Below, piece by piece: positions 34,301 through 47,696 of a stretch of DNA of 64,000 nucleotides. Under the pieces are notes generated by a model. That model saw only the letters and a list, made by a program, of their open reading frames with translations. It was not told the origin of the DNA and made no database searches. The translations under genes were made by a program, and so were the position numbers. Source of the DNA: Chaunax sp. Z400 (Eukaryota > Chordata > Actinopteri > Lophiiformes > Chaunacidae); contig CM075195.1 in the NCBI GenBank assembly GCA_037577475.1, positions 26,521,899 to 26,585,898 on the forward strand. Direction: 5' to 3'. How positions within the stretch are numbered: position 1 is the first letter of the stretch; each line of letters opens with the position of its first letter.

Positions 34301-36090
34301 ACACACTGAACTTCCTGAATATGTCCCAGTGGCTAACCAAGCTTCTGTCAGAGTCTTAGAGAAGCATAAGTATGATTAGATTTTGACATTATCTAGTCAT
34401 TAAAGTACACTTCAAGTTTAACTAATCGATTGGCTTCACCTGACTTGATCGATAGAGGAAAGTTTAAATCAACACGAGACAAGTACGTCACGTCGGACTA
34501 TTTTCTGTCCGTTTCAACTCAAAACTCTTACAAGTCCAAATGTGAACATACCACGATGAAGTGTGCAAAGTCTTGTGGTCTTGCACATTGTGAGGCTTTT
34601 CACGTGTCTACCAGTAATGTGTCACCATATCCTCTCTCTCAGAGCTGAAGCAGCTGAACTGGTTGAGCGTCGTGGGTCTGCTCATGGTCCTGTGTGGGGA
34701 CTGCCTGCGTAAGGCGGCCATGTTGACGGCTGGCTCAAACTTCAATCACATCGTCCAGAACGAGAAGGCCCAGAGCCACGTGCTGGTCACCAGTGGGGTT
34801 TACTCCTACTTTCGACACCCCTCCTATGTGGGCTGGTTCTACTGGAGCACAGGAACACAGGTGAGTTGCAGCAACATGGTTCCACCTCATTTTTATTCAT
34901 TCTCTACGTGTGGAGTATGATTGGAGAATATTTTATCATTAATGTATCACACCGTTTTTTTTGTGTTTTTTCCATGAATGAATCTTGCAGAATATGACTA
35001 AATAATAAAGTAAGAGCTGTGTCCCTCTATTTAACAGTTCCTTTTCTTTTTTCCCCTCTTTCTGTTGTTCCTGGCAGCGTCATCTGTTTAAATGTCATTG
35101 TGAGATTTTCTCCAGTTTAACATGACAGTACAGAATAAATGTATTAGATATGCACACCAAATGTGGTAACAATCTGTAATCTTACAGAAATATGTAGAAA
35201 ATCTAGCGTCCTCGGAGGTGATGATGCGCTCTGAAAGTTAGAGGTAGACACCGACTGGTTTCCCACCAGTCAGCTTCTCAACTGCAATTACTGACTAAAG
35301 GATAATAATGGCTCAAAAAATGAAAAATCACTCCCACCAATTTTTTTCTAACAATTCATTCATCAGCTCCATATTCATTCATTATTTTAGTTGGATTTTC
35401 AGTTCCACATTAATTTGTTTGATCCAGTTATATTCATTTATTGAGGTATTTATTACTTTGACTTAGATGTTCAATTCAATAGATATTTAGTTTCTAATTA
35501 AGTCAAAGATAGATTATTTCAGCCTGGATGGGGGTGGGGTGATTAATGTGCTGATTAAGCAGCTGTTGGTTTTTACATGCTACAAACTATTGTTCTTATA
35601 TGGACTGACAATTGTACTGTAGAGGTCTGATCAGTATTCGAGTATTATATTGTGGCTGACATGGGTCATTGTTGCAGTTGGTAAGATTTCCCTCTGCCTT
35701 TCAGATGTCACATCAGCACCTTAAATGGTTTGACAGAAATCTTAACTAATCAAAATCGGAGCCATTATATTTCCAACACTGTTGTTGCTCGGACCTCTAG
35801 TAAATGAGTCACGAAGCTGTGAGATGAATGGTTTGTTGCCTCTAGACATTTTTAAGGTTCTGTACTGATGAGACTGTTGACTGTTGCAGGTCATGCTGTG
35901 TAACCCTGTGTGCATATTGGGCTACACGATAGCCAGCTGGCGGTTCTTCCGGGAGAGAATCGAGGAGGAGGAGCTCTCCCTTATCCATTTCTTTGCCGAG
36001 GACTATGTGGAGTATAAGAAGAAGGTTCCCACTGGTCTGCCCTTTATCTCAGGCATCCGTGTGCTGGGTGCAACAGCCTTAAAGCACTAG
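31370..36090 (+). CDS. icmt: Protein-S-isoprenylcysteine O-methyltransferase
   Basis: Endoplasmic-reticulum membrane enzyme that uses S-adenosylmethionine to methylate the C-terminal prenylcysteine of Ras, Rho and other CaaX proteins, the last CaaX step after prenylation and cleavage. Coding exons 31370-31588, 32255-32343, 32617-32786, 34643-34860 and 35890-36090 join in frame to 298 aa (human form 284). Several hydrophobic membrane segments occupy the N-terminal two-thirds (for example residues 15-30, 47-66, 77-90). The catalytic C-terminal part has the family motif VTSGVYSYFRHPSYVGWFYW (209-228), then NPVC, RERIEEEE and EDYVEYKKKVPTGLPF. All introns follow GT-AG. It is divergent from the neighbouring THAP gene, with shared promoter elements. 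Confidence 0.96.
32818..34152. mobile_element. Possible hAT-like DNA element in icmt intron 3
   Basis: Left end 'AGGGTTGCAGCAGTTACCAG' with 'TTATCATACCATTATTC'; right end, read in reverse, 'AACAATATGAGATTTTCCAC' with 'CAGTATGATAACTGTCTCAG'. These imperfect inverted ends resemble common fish hAT-type miniature elements. No transposase is readable inside. Boundaries are approximate. Confidence 0.38.
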
Positions 36091-37894
36091 AGCAGGTCAG
36101 ACCTGGTGAGTGTGTGGCTTCATGGTGGCTTCCCTCTGGAGGGAATTCATGCGGCTGGCTGACAGCCTGTAGCTCGCAGAGAGAGACCGTGACAGCTGGA
36201 ATGGCAGCTGGGCTGCTGTTTTTCTACAAACTTCCAAAATCAGTTAAAGACCAGACCAACTCCATTGTTCCACACCTCTGCTAATGACAGCCACTCCACT
36301 TGTTTCAGTTGTTTGTTTGCATGTTTTTACCATGCTTAGTATTTTCACTGATGACCTATGTTGAACGATGACCTCATTGGACCCTTTGGTGTCAAACAGC
36401 AGAGACTAAACTGACAAGTCTCTGAAGTTTGAATGGTTTGTGTTTCATAGAAAATCCACCAGGTTCTCGAGGGTTTTTCTATCAGATAATGTCAATATTT
36501 TAAAGACATTGCCAGGTCACTTCAGTGTAGTCATAATTTAACATGCTACATGCTTAAGGAATGCCACTGAAATATGCTCTAACATAAGTCAGTCATGGGC
36601 ACTAGTAGAGCTCTCCCACTCTGTATCTAGTATCTAAGACTCATCCCTGGACATGGGTGAGCCTGGTCAAAGCAACTCTTTCTAATCTGTTCTGGTAGGC
36701 TGCAGGTCTCAGATCTGTGTCTCTCATCGTCATAATGCCAGGCTATCGCCGCCTCATAGCTCCAGAGCTCGCGCGCACTTGCGTGTTTAGAAGAAGCAAC
36801 ATTTTGTTTGAAGGTGGCAAAGCCTCCCGAACAGAATAAATCTTGGAATGCTAAAGCTATCTGCTAAAAACAAGGATACTGGAATTCTACAGAGTTAATA
36901 GCTGTTGAATGATGCACTGGGAGGCACCAGTGCATCCAAACAGTGGTAAAGAGAACAGTAGCTGGTATTACATTTTTTATAGACAAATATATCAATACGA
37001 TTCTAATTTACCTATAATAGAATAAATACGATGTGTAAAATAAGTTTATAGTTTGTCAGTTTTACGGGCCTAATTGAGGCCTAATTCTGTAGCCACTTCC
37101 TCATTGTACACTCAGACTAAAGCACTTAAATCACAAAACTTTGTCATGTTATGAAGCCACAAAAGGTGACTGCTCTTGTTTTGTTCCTCTCATTTCATTG
37201 AATCATGTTTCTGTACACAGAGCAATGACAGATGGTTGGAAGTTGTTTCATTGGAGAAAATTGGACTCCTGAGCATTACCTGTATGGGCAAGGAGGTGTT
37301 TACATCACTCTCTGTGTTGTAGCCTCTTATGCAAATCATTAGTTGTCCGGTGTTGTAATAAGTCACCACTCTTAACAGTACTGTGTCCCGTCATTTTCAG
37401 CGATATCAGGTGACCTGTCAGACTCACTGTGTTAGAAACTAACCAAATGATGGTGAAGTCTTAAAGTGTATAAGAGATGAAAGATAGCCAGTGAAAACTT
37501 GACTGGTTAATGTTTCAGAGAAAGAATCTTCTCATTCAGAATGTTTATGAAAACACTATTCTTCTGGGAGATTGTCTTACTGACCTTTAAAAACACCTGA
37601 TCAATCTCAAAATGATTAGAGAATAAAACTATATAGGTAGTAAACTGAAAAGATAAGGTGGGTGTGGGGTTTAACTGCAACGGCTTTAGTGGGGAGAAAA
37701 TAATATAGCAGGAGCTGAAGTGAAACATAAAAAAATAATTTGTATTAATTACCTCTTTACCCATGTCCATTTGTTTGTTGTTTTTTTGGCATGATTTTGC
37801 AAAACTGAACATTGGTGGGAGGATGGGTCTCGGGGCAGAATAGAGACCATTACATTCTGATTCAGATAAATTCAGTAAATACATTTTTTTCCCA
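36091..37894 (+). other. icmt 3' flank, no gene seen
   Basis: Likely includes the icmt 3' UTR; an AATAAA at about 36835 is a candidate signal. No coding frame of interest. Confidence 0.4.
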
Positions 37895-38195
37895 CTTTAA
37901 CTGCGAGATAAGGCGCGTTTCCACATTTTAAAAATTTCTCAGGGAATAACGCATGGATCTTGAAAAAGAAAATGGGCATATTTAGGGTGTTGGTATCTGT
38001 GAGTTTGTGCAATTTGGTGCAGATCCCAGTAAAAATCCAGGTCCACCACATTTAAAGGATTGGTTGTTACAGATCTAGTAACATTAGATTACGGTTACAG
38101 GGCTATGAGTTTGATATTGGATAAGGCTTGATTGGATTAAAGTGGACTGTTGGGCCTGTCGGAGGTATGCGCTCTACTGAGGGTCATTCTAGTTT
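37895..38195 (+). mobile_element. Copy of the 'AAGGAGG' dispersed repeat (3' half)
   Basis: Contains 'TTTCTCAGGGAATAACGCATG', 'GTGCAATTTGGTGCAGATCC', 'GGACTGTTGGGCCTGTCGGA' and the tail 'TACTGAGGGTCATTCTAGTT', all matching the family seen at 2693. Confidence 0.62.
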
Positions 38196-39179
38196 TTATT
38201 GAAGTTTATTTTATGTTGTACCAGGCTAAACATTTGATATCACATACCCTATAATTAAACACATGTTTGGTTTTCATTTATCAATGTATAATTTATTTAA
38301 TTTATTGATGTACATTTTGTATAAATGTTTTTGGGGTTTTTTTGGTACTGTTTGTGGTTCATAAAGTCAAATAATGTGGTAGCACACCACAGAGTCGGTG
38401 GTAAAATCACCTCTGTTGGGTCACTGTTTCATCAACTCGGGTTAAATAACAACTGGCCCTGGACCAGGCTAGTTTCCCAGCATATGCTGCCATAGTAACT
38501 GAACGTAATCTTTGTTGAACTTGCTTTATTGAACGGAATCAACCGAAAATAAGTCTGACTTACCGGGTTGAGTCTGGTTTATAGCCTAAACTCTTTATAG
38601 AAGAGGCCCCTGGTCTCAACATTTTATAGAGTCCCACCCTGTGTGCTGTTATTGGCTGGTGGCTTCACACCCACTGCCAACCCAAACACAGCAGAATAAG
38701 AAAACCCAGGTAGAAGGCAGGATGTCTGTGGATACAGACCCTCCCACACACCTAGTGGGTCACCTGTGGTTATTGAGAGGGATTATGGTCGTTTTAGTCT
38801 CTACTGTGTATCACTCAGTGGTGGTGACGGGTACAGCGGCTCCTTCAAGTATGGTGCATTTTTGTTTAGCTATTTTTCAGCTTTATTTCTGAAACACAGT
38901 AACTATTAGAGAAATGTTGTCATTGGAGAAGGTGGTGAGTGGTTTGGATCATCAACAGCTGATATTTTTGGGGCGATCATTGTCCATGACACCTTTTGAC
39001 AGTCCAACTGAACTGCCCCAGGAGGAGAGGAAAACAATCCAGGATGGGAGTCATGCTAGCCCAGCTTGGATTTACAGCTGCTCCTTACTCATGTCTGGTC
39101 ACGGGATAATGAAATGGATGGCATCGGGCTCAGGGTGGCCAATCAACATAAAATCAGTGACTATAGTGTCCAGATCTTT
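38196..39179. other. Intergenic, possible LINE-related upstream part
   Basis: Two moderate open frames (38641-38892 and 38914-39183, plus) lie just before an endonuclease-like LINE fragment and may belong to the same dead element, but I cannot match them to a domain. Confidence 0.3.
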
Positions 39180-39450
39180 ATAGAGACCTCCCTCCACCAA
39201 AATATCCCAGATCAAGCTGTTGGACTCGACGGATGGGACCATTTTCTCAGCCAGTAGAGTGCAGGATGAGGGGGGAGGTCTCTGTGTTTACATCAAGGAT
39301 GTTTGTTGGTCAAACACAGTCAGAGTTGATGGACTGGACTGTTTCCCAGATATCAAACTTCTAATGTGAAGATGTTGACCATATTTTCACCACCTTGTCG
39401 CTGCTGTTTACATTTACCCAGAAAAAGAATTTAAAAATGCACAGTAGTTT
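39180..39450 (+). mobile_element. Degenerate LINE endonuclease fragment
   Basis: The plus strand reads 'ETSLHQNIPDQAVGLDGWDH', then after frame changes 'GGGLCVYIKDVCWSN' and 'CFPDIKLL'. These correspond in order to conserved blocks of APE-type endonuclease domains of fish L2/Rex-like LINEs (T-W-L..PD..I.L.GF, GGG-x-C-x-Y). Stops and frameshifts interrupt it. Identification is from motif order only. Confidence 0.5.
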
Positions 39451-41281
39451 GATTTCCTCAATGTATATCAAGACAGATACAGCTCTTTTTTATTCATTTT
39501 CTCTTTTCTATTATAGAATTAGTTACCTTTGTTCATGTTGTGTATATATGTAGCATGAAGGGGATGACACATTTTTATTTTGTTGTGCAAACAAGTTGTA
39601 CAAGGACAAGTAAGTTACTTAGATCTTTAAGAAAATCCCACTCATTCTGCCTTGAAGTGACAGTTGTAGCATATCTGTGAAGCGCTCTGTAGGGTTAGAA
39701 TATGAATCAGCTGTATGCAAGGTGTTAACATAATCAGTTGACCGTTGCAGCGTGGCTCACCTGGGATGGGTTTTGAGTATGTTGCACTTATAGAGCAGAA
39801 ACATGGTCCACGCAAGTACACAAATGCAGACCAGAAATCTGTGGTCGCTGGTTTCATGTGTTGCTGGACTCTGTGTATCACCTGAAATTGAAGTGCGAGC
39901 TGCAGTCTCAATCATCGGGCGTTGCAGCCTGGCGGCAATATGGCGTGAAACGAAGACAAAGCTGAAACCTTCAGTTCGAGTTAACTACAGCTCAGATCAA
40001 CAGCTGACCAGTTCAACCAAGCTGTAGCTGAATATGTCTTGACTGAGCAACAGCTTGAGGACTGACAGCTCCTTGATTAGGGGTTTGCATTGACATACTT
40101 GTATGGACCATGTTTCTACCTTCACAGAAATTAATACCATTCACCACGGTCCTGTATTTTACAGTCACTCTGAAAACTTATTAGCTCATCACTGGGGAAT
40201 TACTCACGAAGCAGCTTTTCTCAACACCACTTATGTAAAATAAAATTAAGCAATTATTATTAATGCTTTGTCTTTATTACCCTCACAATACAGAACTGAT
40301 TTTGGGACCTGCTGTCTGTTTTTGATGGTTAGGTCTTCATGTGCACGGAGAATAAAGTAGTCATATTCAGTTTTACACAACTTGAGACAAAATCAAGTGT
40401 TTCATTTCTGGATGAAGAAATTATGACAGGCTTCAGGCAGACTTAAGTAAATCAGTAATAAGACTTTTATTGTGACTATTGTGGCAAAAACAGTTGTCTA
40501 GGGTTTAAGGTGAATAATGAATAAAGAATGAGAACGAGGAAAATTACATTTTGTGAGTTTTATTAAATGAGCTCAAGAAGCATTTCGGCAGAAAGGTCAA
40601 ATGTACAGATGGAGTCTCGTCACAAGTGACAAAGAGAAAAGGAATTAGCATGGTTTTATTCACAGTGTGCTCGTCCACATGGCCTTGATATGCAGCTTAC
40701 AGATAAGACATCAAGGAGCCCTTAGTTAGAGGCAGAACTCTTCGCCCATTTCAAAGTTGGATTATAAAGGTCATAAGTACAAAAAGAGTGCTCAGCTGCA
40801 AAGCCTACATAAGCTGATAAGTGCTTATACTAATCAGTTACATATGGTGAGACATAAGAAAGTGAAGTGGTAAAACAGATCATTACAAATTGTGTAAAGG
40901 TTATACAATTTCCATTACAGCCATCCCAATGCACACCTGTGCAATAATCATGTCCAATCAGCATCTTGTTATGCTACACCTGTAAAGTGGATGGATAATC
41001 TCAATCAAGGACAAATACTTACTAACACAGATTTAAACAAATCTGTGAACAGATTTGGATGGAATAATCCTTTCATGTGCAGAGACAAAGTCTTAGATCT
41101 TTTACTTCAAATCATGAAAAGAAGGAGCAAAAACAAAAGTGTGTGTTTTCATTTTAAATGAGTATCTACATATATAAAATTGAATTGAATATAATCAAAT
41201 ATTTTTCATAAGAATAATAAATTAATCAATCTCAGATGCATGAATTCAATCTATAGCTCGGCATTTGATTTGCACATGTAA
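39451..41281. other. Intergenic, nothing recognised
   Basis: AT-rich region upstream of rpl22, without recognisable genes. Confidence 0.4.
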
Positions 41282-41325
41282 CGCATGCGCACACCCTGCT
41301 CTTCCTTTCTGCTAGCTTCTCCGCC
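41282..41325 (+). promoter_or_regulatory. rpl22 core promoter: NRF1-like site and 5'TOP
   Basis: CGCATGCGCA (41282-41291) is an NRF1-type site. It is followed by CTCTTCCTTTCT (41299-41310), a pyrimidine run with the expected 5'-terminal oligopyrimidine start of ribosomal protein mRNAs, 16 bases before the start codon. 5'TOP tracts place translation under mTOR/LARP1 control. Confidence 0.72.
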
Positions 41326-44300
41326 ATGGCGCCTATAGTAAGTAAAAACGCGTGTTGACAAATCCATACAACTCACATAATTTCCCCTGTTACAGCCAGA
41401 GAAAACGACTGGGTCGGACTGTAGCATTGTTGTAACGATCGTGTTTAAATTTAGGGTTTAGATTCGGGCTTTAAATGTTTTATTATGAACATACATGTAG
41501 CTGAGGTTGTTTGTGGCCTACTGCTGGCTGTAAGCTAACGTTAGCTAAATAGCAGCATCTTACCACGTTGTTAACTAAGCTAACATGTCCGGATTGCTGC
41601 ATGATTTTAGCAAGATGTCCAAAAGTTATATTTGAAGAAGCGATACATATCGGATGATCCATTTATTTGGTTGTTATGACATACCGTTTGATTGAGCGAA
41701 AGAAGTCATGGAAAGGTTTGCCGTATGTGGCAAGTCAATGCGCCTCATAACAAGAAACGTGTTTTAAAACGTTTTCTAATCAACTTTACTGAAGCTGGCG
41801 CCTCTGATGGATTCCCAATTAAATAGCTGCCCCATTTAAGACCTGTGTCAACAAGCAATGTAATTTAAATAATTACCAACGTGACTGGTTTAGTATAATG
41901 AAAAGTTGATACCAGTTGTTTGCGAACCCGGCTGTCCGGTCAGGTAAATGTTTTGTGATCTGTTTGCAGAAGAAGCAGAACGCCGGTAAAGGTGGTAAGA
42001 AGAAGAAGCAGGTCCTGAAATTCACACTGGACTGCACCCACCCTGTTGAAGATGGCATCATGGACGCTGCCAACTTTGTAAGTCCTCCACCCATCTGATG
42101 ATCCCACTGTGTTTTAGTTTGTTTACTGCAGTCTAAGTACTGTCAATGTTTGGGATGGCATGGTTATCAGTTCAATCACTAACCAAGAATTCGTGATGGT
42201 TATCAAATTTAAATCATCATTAAAACCATGTACAGAATCCACAGAACACAAGCAAGAAATATTAGAAAAAGTCAACTCTGTCTTAAAACGTGACCTGTCA
42301 AAGTAGACCAAAAATACATGAACAGAGACCCTCAAAAATGGAGCCCTAAAGAATACCACAGGCCTCCTCGACCTCAACAGAAAAGCTTTAGTTCTTCAAG
42401 CCCACTTAATGTAGCAGGTGCTTTTCAGAGGAAGACTGAATGTTGTTGAATTTCCTTCTCCTTCAGAACTGAAGGAAAAACAATTTTTGAATATTAGTTT
42501 AATTCAATAATAATTACAATGCAGAAACACACTGTGAAATCCATACCAATATAATGATGCAGTGTTATCAAATGATGTACTCTAAAGCAAACTGTCAGTG
42601 AAACTAGTAAACATTGATAACAGTAGCAGAGTCGAGAAACAGACCGTCCTTTTCACCTTCAGGAGAATCTTCAACAACACTGGACAAGGTGTAGATTTAG
42701 TCTCTTCATACATTTTTTGGGGGGTATTTTTTTACAATAGAATGGCTAAAACTGGTAGAAGTCCAGGCAAACTTGAAAAGACTGTGTGTGTGTAATAGCA
42801 GACAAAGCTAACTGGGTTCCTGAACTGTTTTTTTTGTTGCCTGTTGCCCTATAGCCCCTTCAGATAGCCCTATTAGATTGTCCCATACCTCTTTGGAAAG
42901 TTAAGAATCTCAGCTATACATTTAATGTGATATATTAAGTCTAAATCTCACCATTTCAAATTATGGCCACATGTTGGTGGTGGTATACTGAGACAAAGGT
43001 TGATGGTTGGATGCTCACCTGTTTAGGCATATGCCTTGTGTCCGTTTTTGCTGCTCAGTCACAATATCCAGCCATCTTGAACATCCCTGTAGAGGTTAAA
43101 GAGGACTAAGGCTGCATTCAGACAGAATCAGGTGTTGTGGCTACTAGTTTAGGGCTGTGCAATGGTGTGAGAGGATGCTGGAAGTGTATCATTGTTTGGT
43201 CAGTAAGCCTGGATAGGGTCTGGTTCCAGGTTCTCTGCTTGGGAGCAACAACTCATTCACAGAAGCTTTCTCCTTCGAGTATTTCCTTCCATTGCTGGTG
43301 CCGTTTTCAGGCAGCAAGCACCATAAAAGAAACTCTGAGCATGTTGTTATTGGCTTGAACAACAGTAATGTTGACCAGCTGGTCTGATCACCAGGTTATA
43401 AGATTCATCACTGCAGGATTGTTGGTTGTGTTTCTGCAAGCCCTTGCAGCCAAAACAGACTATCTGCTGTCAGAATGAATGGGACAACTGCCATATTTGA
43501 TGCAACCCCTCGTGTGATGTGAATGAGGCCTAACGTGTGTAGACCGCAGCCTTTAGCTTTGTGATTGTGTGATGACACGATGATGAAGCAACTGGTTACA
43601 CTGGTTCCATCTTGACTGCAGTTTTCAGCAAAGGAGAGGCTAACATTTCTGTGCAGTTTGCCTTTGATGCATGTGTATTTCTTATTTATTTTTCTAACCA
43701 CAATATCGATGTGATTGTGTATCAACATTAATGTGGCTCATAGTGTGTGGGTGAGTGACAGAGTGCTGGTGGCTGCACTCGGGGCAAACAGAGTTGGCTA
43801 ACAGAGCAGAGAGAAAGGATAGCAGTGAAGTAGCCTAGTGGCAGAAACTACATTGTAGGTTTTGGTTTGTCCAAAGGAAAAACACTGCAGTTCCTCAATA
43901 TTCAGGAAGGTCCAGTGTTTTGCTCCCCAGTAGGTGAATATATAATGCTCTGCCTGGTGGTGTTTTTGTATAGTGGAGGGTAAATTCACTCAACCACAGC
44001 CACGGTGGCGGGTAAATAAAAGTGATGTAATGAAGCAGTTTGTCACAGACCACAACACAAAGTTGAGTCTGCTCGTTTCACTCGGTATGCGCTAATCAAA
44101 GGGTTTCTCCTCCCCCCTCGTGTCAAAGCGGTTCTTGATGTACTAGCATCTTTCTCTTTGTATGCCTTTTGCTAAGCTATTCTGTACATCTCTAGATCTT
44201 TGACTTGTTGGCTTGCCAGTTACTTCTAAAGCTGTGTTCTGTGACTGTTTGTCAAAAGTAACATAAATTTGAGATAAGTTTGATAAACTACCACGCCGTG

Positions 44301-46129
44301 TGTGTCAGTATGTATTAGAAGATATGATTTTTACATCTCTAATAAACATTAAAGCCAAATTTTCCCTGACCGAATTAATGTCATTATAATATGAAAACTA
44401 GAAGAGCTCATATCTCTGCCAAGGCCCCACAGTCCCTTTAAATTAAACTCTAATCCAAATTCCATGTATGAACCTAACCTAATGAAGCTAGGCATATCAT
44501 ACCTAGCCGATGGTAGCTACTGTGTGTTGGATCTGTAACTATATAATGTCCAGCTAAGCAGCTTTGTCGTATCTCGCTCTGTTTAAGTGGAAATAAGTCA
44601 TGGATCTGCCCCTTAATCCGTATCCACTCCAAATTTTGATTTCTACTTTAGCATTTGCCTCACTCTTACATCCATCTTCATGCTAATCCATCAAGTTTTG
44701 TAATGGGTAATAGGCAGAAATGGTGACAAAAGGCCCTGCCGCAATAAAGAAGGTGAAAAAAACATTCCTGGATCCGCCCCTTTATCTGGATCCACTAGAG
44801 AATGTAATGGTTTCTTCCCCGTCACATGCCCAACCCTCCCAACAGGTTTTTATGAAGACCCATCAAGTAGTTTTTGTGTGATCCTGTTGTCAGACAGACA
44901 TCAGTGAAAGACTTAAATGTACAAATGTGTTTCCAGGAGCAGTTTCTTCAGGAGCGCATCAAGGTGAATGGGAAAGCTGGTAACCTGGGTGGTGGTGTGA
45001 TCTCCATCGAGCGGAGCAAAAGCAAAATTACAGTGTCCTCTGAGGTGCCCTTCTCCAAAAGGTACGAAACCCTGTTCACTTTATTCAGCTGCTAATATGC
45101 TAACCTGCTCTGTGGACTAAGCATAACTTAAACTCAGTTCGTCAGCACGGGCTGAGTCAATACATCCTGAGACACGCAGCTCTCACAAATAAGACATTAG
45201 TGCATTCATATCAGCCACAATATGTTGATGATCATATAGAGCCCATTTCCATCTGATATTAACATGGAGTCTATCTGGACATTGTGTCTGACTGCGGTGT
45301 GCAGCAGTAGCTGTCAGTCTTCCCCCACAAAATGACTGATGTCTGCCGTGGTGTTACTTTCCTTCCATCGCGGCGGATAAAGGAAAATCCTGGATCATTT
45401 TAAATGAGATCCATTCCAACAGGAGGTTGACCAAAAAACATGACTTGTTTTCGTTTTTTCTGATTGACTGACATGTCAGGAACACAACCTCTGATTGGTC
45501 AATAGACTCTTAAGTGTCATAGGATTGCCAGTGGATTGCTAACAACTGTTTTCAAGATTTCAGCATTCACCTTAATGCTAGGTTAGGCTTCAAATCTATT
45601 ACGGTAACTAAGGTGAGCATGACGCCATGTAAGAAGTAAAAAGCAAGGGAAGGACAAAAAAAATTTCTTTTTTAATTCTCAAAAACTTTGGAGCCAAACC
45701 ACAGTACAGGTGTGAAAACCTGCCTACATTTAGAATGAGGAGACGGTCTCCTCCAGCAGCACTTATTTTTCCTCATACATGCTGTCAGACTTTGAGAATT
45801 AAACATGAGCTTTTTTAATCAAATAATTTTAAAGAATTAGTGATTTTTGATATTCCACTGTTTTAGTGTTAAAAAAAAATTATATCAGCTTTCATATCCT
45901 TCAGGACTTAATATTTTCTGAAATTTTGATAAATGATGCAATGAAACAAAAAGTCTTCCAACATTTTGAAGTCCTGTTTTTCAGGTACCTGAAGTATCTG
46001 ACCAAGAAGTACCTGAAGAAGAACAATCTTCGTGACTGGCTGCGCGTTGTGGCGAACACCAAGGAGAGCTACGAGCTCCGCTACTTCCAGATCAACCAGG
46101 ATGAGGAGGAGGAGGAGGATGAAGATTGA
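41326..46129 (+). CDS. rpl22: Large ribosomal subunit protein eL22
   Basis: Component of the 60S subunit; vertebrate RPL22 also binds selected RNAs outside the ribosome. Coding exons 41326-41337 (only MAPI), 41970-42077, 44937-45061 and 45985-46129 join in frame to 129 aa, one longer than the 128-aa human protein. Lysine-rich N-terminus ([14 protein letters not shown]) for nuclear import and RNA binding; core [19 protein letters not shown] and [17 protein letters not shown]; acidic tail of Glu/Asp (DEEEEEDED), all family hallmarks. Splitting off a very short first coding exon is normal for the gene. The polyadenylation signal is close behind, and rcc2 converges from the other side. Confidence 0.97.
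42078..44398 (+). other. rpl22 intron 2, mostly featureless
   Basis: No gene or clear snoRNA seen. I looked for C/D-box pairs and snoRNA-like hairpins because ribosomal-protein introns often host them, and found none I could defend by eye. Confidence 0.35.
44399..44895 (-). mobile_element. Reverse copy of the 'AAGGAGG' dispersed repeat
   Basis: Contains 'CTCTGCCAAGGCCCCACAGT', 'GGATCTGCCCCTTAATCCG' and 'GGATCCGCCCCTTTATCTGG', the reverse complement of the inner part of the family, with the two GGATCC-GCCCCTTTAT blocks suggesting an internal duplication. It lies in rpl22 intron 2 and ends about 40 bases before exon 3. Confidence 0.6.
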
Positions 46130-46160
46130 ATATGACAATTCATCTGATTTTGTACATTTA

Positions 46161-46166
46161 AATAAA
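46161..46166 (+). promoter_or_regulatory. rpl22 polyadenylation signal
   Basis: AATAAA 32 bases after the stop codon, followed by a T/G-rich segment near 46180-46200; short 3' UTRs are usual for ribosomal protein genes. Confidence 0.8.
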
Positions 46167-46825
46167 TGTTTACAGTACACAAGTTTGTCCCTACAGTTTT
46201 TTTAGACACCAACAGAAAGTCAGTCGGCAGGCCTATGACATTATCAATGTTTTATTAACATACACATTATGTTCTCATGTGCGGCAATATGAAAACTTCT
46301 CAGAGATGAATGTACAGTAGTGAGTCTAGATAGAGATTACATGATGTCCTAATGCTGCCTTCCAGGGATTGTAAACATGCTGAGGGTGATGTAGCTAACC
46401 AGATGATGTAGTTCATATGGCTCCGCCTTTGACTTACTGTAAATAATTCATTGTGATGAGCTTGTGCCAAAACTATCTGTAATGCAGTCGTGTTTTAATG
46501 GTGCAAATGGAGAAATTCAACGTTTTAAAGCTGGATGAAGTATACAGGGCTTTTTGAATTAAGAAAAAGATTCCAATTTCGATTGTAGATAGTTGTGATT
46601 TAAATAGTTATGGGACGGATCATCTACCTTTAGAATTAATTAATTGAAAATGTCGATGCATAGAGTGGCTGTGACTGAGCAGAGATTCCCTCGACAGGCT
46701 GCTGCACACAGCACAAAACACTAGTTTAGAATCAAATAGAAAAATTAAACATCAGTCATTGGAGATTAAATTATATCAATATAGCACAAGAGGAAAAGAG
46801 GAGACAAATCAAATTCACATGAATC

Positions 46826-46831
46826 TTTATT
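46826..46831 (-). promoter_or_regulatory. Candidate rcc2 polyadenylation signal
   Basis: TTTATT on the plus strand (AATAAA on the minus strand). A second candidate at 46251-46256 would bring the rcc2 3' end within about 70 bases of the rpl22 cleavage site. Which is used is not visible. Confidence 0.45.
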
Positions 46832-47696
46832 TGACCATTTCAAAGAAAAAGAAAAAGTAACCCAGAGAAATTCCACCGTAAAAATAATGCAGTACAAGTA
46901 GGAGGAAAACCCCTCTGCTGTTTATAGAAAGAGGACATGTCTATTTCCAGCACACCTTAAAAAACAATAAACCATTAGAGCAAAACCTCTGAGTGTTGGA
47001 ATAGTTACTATTATTAAAATTAGTAAAGACAAGAGCTATCAAACACTGGTCTTAAAAGGAGTGAGGTGTGTATCCTTGATCCAACCACTGAATAAGACAA
47101 AAAAAAGGAATGTAACATCAAGTGGAGTGCACTAACTTCGAACGTCATGTTCCCAATTCTGATTGTAATCTGTGGCAGCTGCACACACGTCTGCTCATAC
47201 TGCCGTACGCACTATATCAAACCGATCCTCCGAACAACACAAACAAGACTTCCATATCCTGAACGTTACATGTAGAAAAAGGCACAGGTATGGAGTATTG
47301 GTCTTTGAAAATCCCTCAGTAGGAAAAGACTGAGGGTTCTGCTGTAGCACCCGTAAATGTGACAATGTTAACATTTCAAATACTGCAACAAAGAAAACAG
47401 ATAAACAAAACAATGTTTGGCTTGTATTACAAAATAGAAAAGGGTTTTTGGGTAGCAGTACTCTGCCTGGTGAGAAGTGCTTGGAGCAAACTGTTGCAGG
47501 TTCACTCGAGGTGGGAAGTGAAGATATGGTGACCGTTCATTATGAGCTGGACGTCCGGGGAAGCTCTCCGTCTCCAGTCCCATCTTCTCTGATTTCAGTG
47601 TCCAAATTGATGTAGAGCCGGTTCGCTGGTAGTTGAGTTGTGTGGGTAACCTGGTCTCCCCCCTTAACTCAACTGTGCCGCTGGTTAGAAGCCCAG

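Noticed and set aside
37507..37884. 125-codon minus-strand open frame downstream of icmt
   Set aside because: Low-complexity hydrophobic translation of AT-rich DNA, with no splice context or known domain.
41970..45936. snoRNA genes in rpl22 introns
   Set aside because: I looked for box C/D or H/ACA patterns and found none I could support by eye; a covariance-model search would decide.
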